This document shows, one piece after another, positions 61,995 through 64,000 of a DNA stretch of 64,000 bases; positions within the stretch are counted from its first letter, which is position 1, and every line of letters begins with the position of its first letter. The stretch covers positions 2,542,001-2,606,000 of the forward strand of contig NC_079881.1 of NCBI RefSeq assembly GCF_029227915.1, given 5' to 3'. A program made the position numbers and the translations under genes. The notes under the pieces are model-generated. The model saw only the letters and a program-made list of their open reading frames with translations, ran no database searches and was not told where the DNA came from. Source of the stretch: Hydractinia symbiolongicarpus (lineage: Eukaryota > Cnidaria > Hydrozoa > Anthoathecata > Hydractiniidae).

Positions 61995-64000
61995 GTCGCT
62001 ATTTCTTCAGCGCGTGATAACGGCTAGGATTGGTCCCACAGTGAAAAATAACTTTTTTATTTAAATTTTTAAATGAAGCGCTACCACAGCGCCCAGTGTA
62101 ATCGCTGAGTTCCGGCAATCATGTCAAATTAAGAAGAATGTTATTTCTTGGGTCCAGTTGGCTCACTTATCACATTCATAAGGTCACAGTCCAAAGTTAG
62201 TTCAATTAAGTTCCGCAGTCAATCGTTTCACTTTTAAAAGCGATGTAACTTAGTAATATCGGAAAAATATGACTAAATACATGTTGGTATGAATATGTGA
62301 CGCAACCGTTGTAACTCAAACGGATTGATACCGCAGAGAAGTCAATGTAATGTAGTTTTTGAAACTGTCTCTATTTCATCAGTGCGAACTAACGGCTGGG
62401 ATTGGTCCCACAGTAAAAAATGACTTACTTAACTAAGTTTTTAAATAGAGGCTTCCACAGCGCCCAGTGCAATCGCTGAGTTCCAGCAATCATGTCAAAT
62501 TAAGAAGAATGTTATTTCTTGTAGTCAAAGTGGCTCATTTATCACATTTATAAGGTCAAAGTCCAAAATCAGTTCAATTAAGTCCCACAGTCAAACGTTT
62601 CACTGATAAAAGCGATGCAACCTAGTAATATCCGAATACTATCGCTAAATACATGTGGGGACGAATATGTGACGCCACCGTTGTAACTCAAACGGATTGA
62701 TACCGTTAGAAAGTCAATGAAATGTAGTTTTTGAAACTATCGCTATTTCTTCAGCGCGTGATAACGGCTAGGATTGGTCCTACAGTGAAAAATAACTTTT
62801 TTATTTAAATTTTTAAATGAAGCGCTACCACAGCGCCCAGTGTAATCGTTGAGTTCCGGCAATCATGTCAAATTAAGAAGAATGTTATTTCTTGGGGTTC
62901 AATTGGCTCACTTATCACATTCATAAGGTAACAGTCCAAAGTTAGTTCAATTAAGTTCCACAGTCAATCGTTTCACTGGTAAAAGCGATATAACTTAGTA
63001 ATATCGGAAAAATATCACTAAATATATGTTGGTAGGAATATGTGACGGATCCATTGTAACTCAAACGGATTGATACCGCCAAGAAGTCAATGTAATGTAG
63101 TTTTTGAAACTGTCTCTATTTCTTCAGTGCGAACTAATGGCTGGGATTGGTCCCACAGTAAAAAATGACTTACTTAACTAAGTTTTTAAATAGAGGCTTC
63201 CACAGCGCTCAGTGCAATCGCTGAGTTCCAGCAATCATGTCAAGTTAGGAAGAATGTTATTTCTTGTAGTCAAAGTGGCTCATTTATCACATTTATAAGG
63301 TCAAAGTTCAAAATCAGTTCAATTAAGTCCCACAGTCAAACGTTTCACTGATAAAAGCGATTCAACCTAGTAATATCCGAATACTATCTCTAAATACATG
63401 TGGGGACGAATATGTGACGCAACCGTTGTAACTCAAACGGATTGATACCGTTAGAAAGTCAATGAAATGTAGTTTTTGAAACTGTCGCTATTTCTTCAGC
63501 GCGTGATAACGGCTAGGATTGGTCCCACAGTGAAAAATAACTTTTTTATTTAAATTTTTAAATGAAGCGCTACCACAGCGCCCAGTGTAATCGCTGAGTT
63601 CCGGCAATCATGTCAAATTAAGAAGAATGTTATTTCTTGGGTCCAGTTGGCTCACTTATCACATTCATAAGGTCACAGTCCAAAGTTAGTTCAATTAAGT
63701 TCCGCAGTCAATCGTTTCACTTTTAAAAGCGATATAACTTAGTAATATCGGAAAAATATGACTAAATACATGTTGGTATGAATATGTGACGCAACCGTTG
63801 TAACTCAAACGGATTGATACCGCAGAGAAGTCAATGTAATGTAGTTTTTGAAACTGTCTCTATTTCTTCAGTGCGAACTAACGGCTGGGATTGGTCCCAC
63901 AGTAAAAAATGACTTACTTAACTAAGTTTTTAAATAGAGGCTTCCACAGCGCCCAGTGCAATCGCTGAGTTCCAGCAATCATGTCAAATTAAGAAGAATG
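60900..64000 (+). repeat. Higher-order repeat, ~1,489-bp four-monomer unit
   Basis: The variant GTGACGGATCCATTG is at 61553 and 63042, 1,489 bp apart, and the monomers in between and after (CTTCCACAGCGC, GATTCAACC, CCGCAGAGAAG variants) repeat in the same order. Confidence 0.8.

Larger units (their letters stand above)
30950..64000 (+). repeat. Satellite array, right block (~372-bp monomer)
   Basis: The same satellite as on the left, same strand, resuming at the base expected after the insertion and continuing past the window end. About 89 monomers. Subfamily composition shifts along the block: TACATGTAAATATATGTG monomers only at about 40-50 kb, and monomers with AGTTTTTAAATAGAGGCTTCC only near the right end. 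I found no other insertion and no gene. Open frames of 60-84 codons recur at monomer or higher-order spacing and are by-products. Confidence 0.97.

Noticed and set aside
1-64000. CRISPR-like or bacterial repeat array
   Set aside because: Monomers of ~372 bp are contiguous with no unique spacers, and the window has spliced eukaryotic genes.

Overview
The window looks like nuclear DNA of an AT-rich invertebrate animal. It has almost no host genes: about 57 kb is one tandem satellite with a monomer of about 370-373 bp, always in the same orientation, and the only convincing genes lie in one 7,185-bp DNA transposon inserted into that satellite (23765-30949). The genes have short GT-AG introns, and the transposase resembles the tnp2-like CACTA (EnSpm) proteins that I associate with sponges and cnidarians, so a sponge or cnidarian is my best guess. 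The placement is an inference, not a demonstrated fact.

Layout: 1-23764 is satellite, about 64 monomers in changing higher-order arrangements: about 741-bp dimers near 1.1-2.4 kb, 2,234-2,236-bp six-monomer units at about 2.46-10.15 kb, and a 5,218-bp fourteen-monomer unit present a little over twice from about 12.6 kb to the insertion. Next comes the transposon. Satellite resumes at 30950 and runs to the window end, about 89 monomers, with five-/seven-monomer spacing at 33-40 kb, a 3,344-bp nine-monomer unit at 43.5-50.2 kb, a 4,258-bp tandem duplication with an out-of-register junction at 57735/57736, and a 1,489-bp four-monomer repeat at the end.

The transposon has the CACTA hallmarks: 13-bp perfect terminal inverted repeats starting CACTG, a 3-bp GTA target duplication, and dense subterminal repeats with the core TATAATC at both ends. 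It carries two divergently transcribed genes around a region of about 400 bp. The minus-strand gene encodes the N-terminal half of a tnp2-type transposase (521 aa in my splice model) and stops just before the conserved C-terminal part. The plus-strand gene has six exons whose phases all agree and encodes an intact 342-aa basic/acidic protein, probably the element's second (accessory, possibly DNA-binding) protein. Where the rest of the transposase would be expected, the left arm instead holds a tandem array of about 145-bp hairpin-bearing repeats and copies of GGGCGCTTATT. The likely reading is an element with intact ends, moved in trans by a full-length relative, that landed in the satellite after the 5,218-bp unit had been duplicated.

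The many short open frames in the satellite recur at monomer spacing and are not treated as genes.
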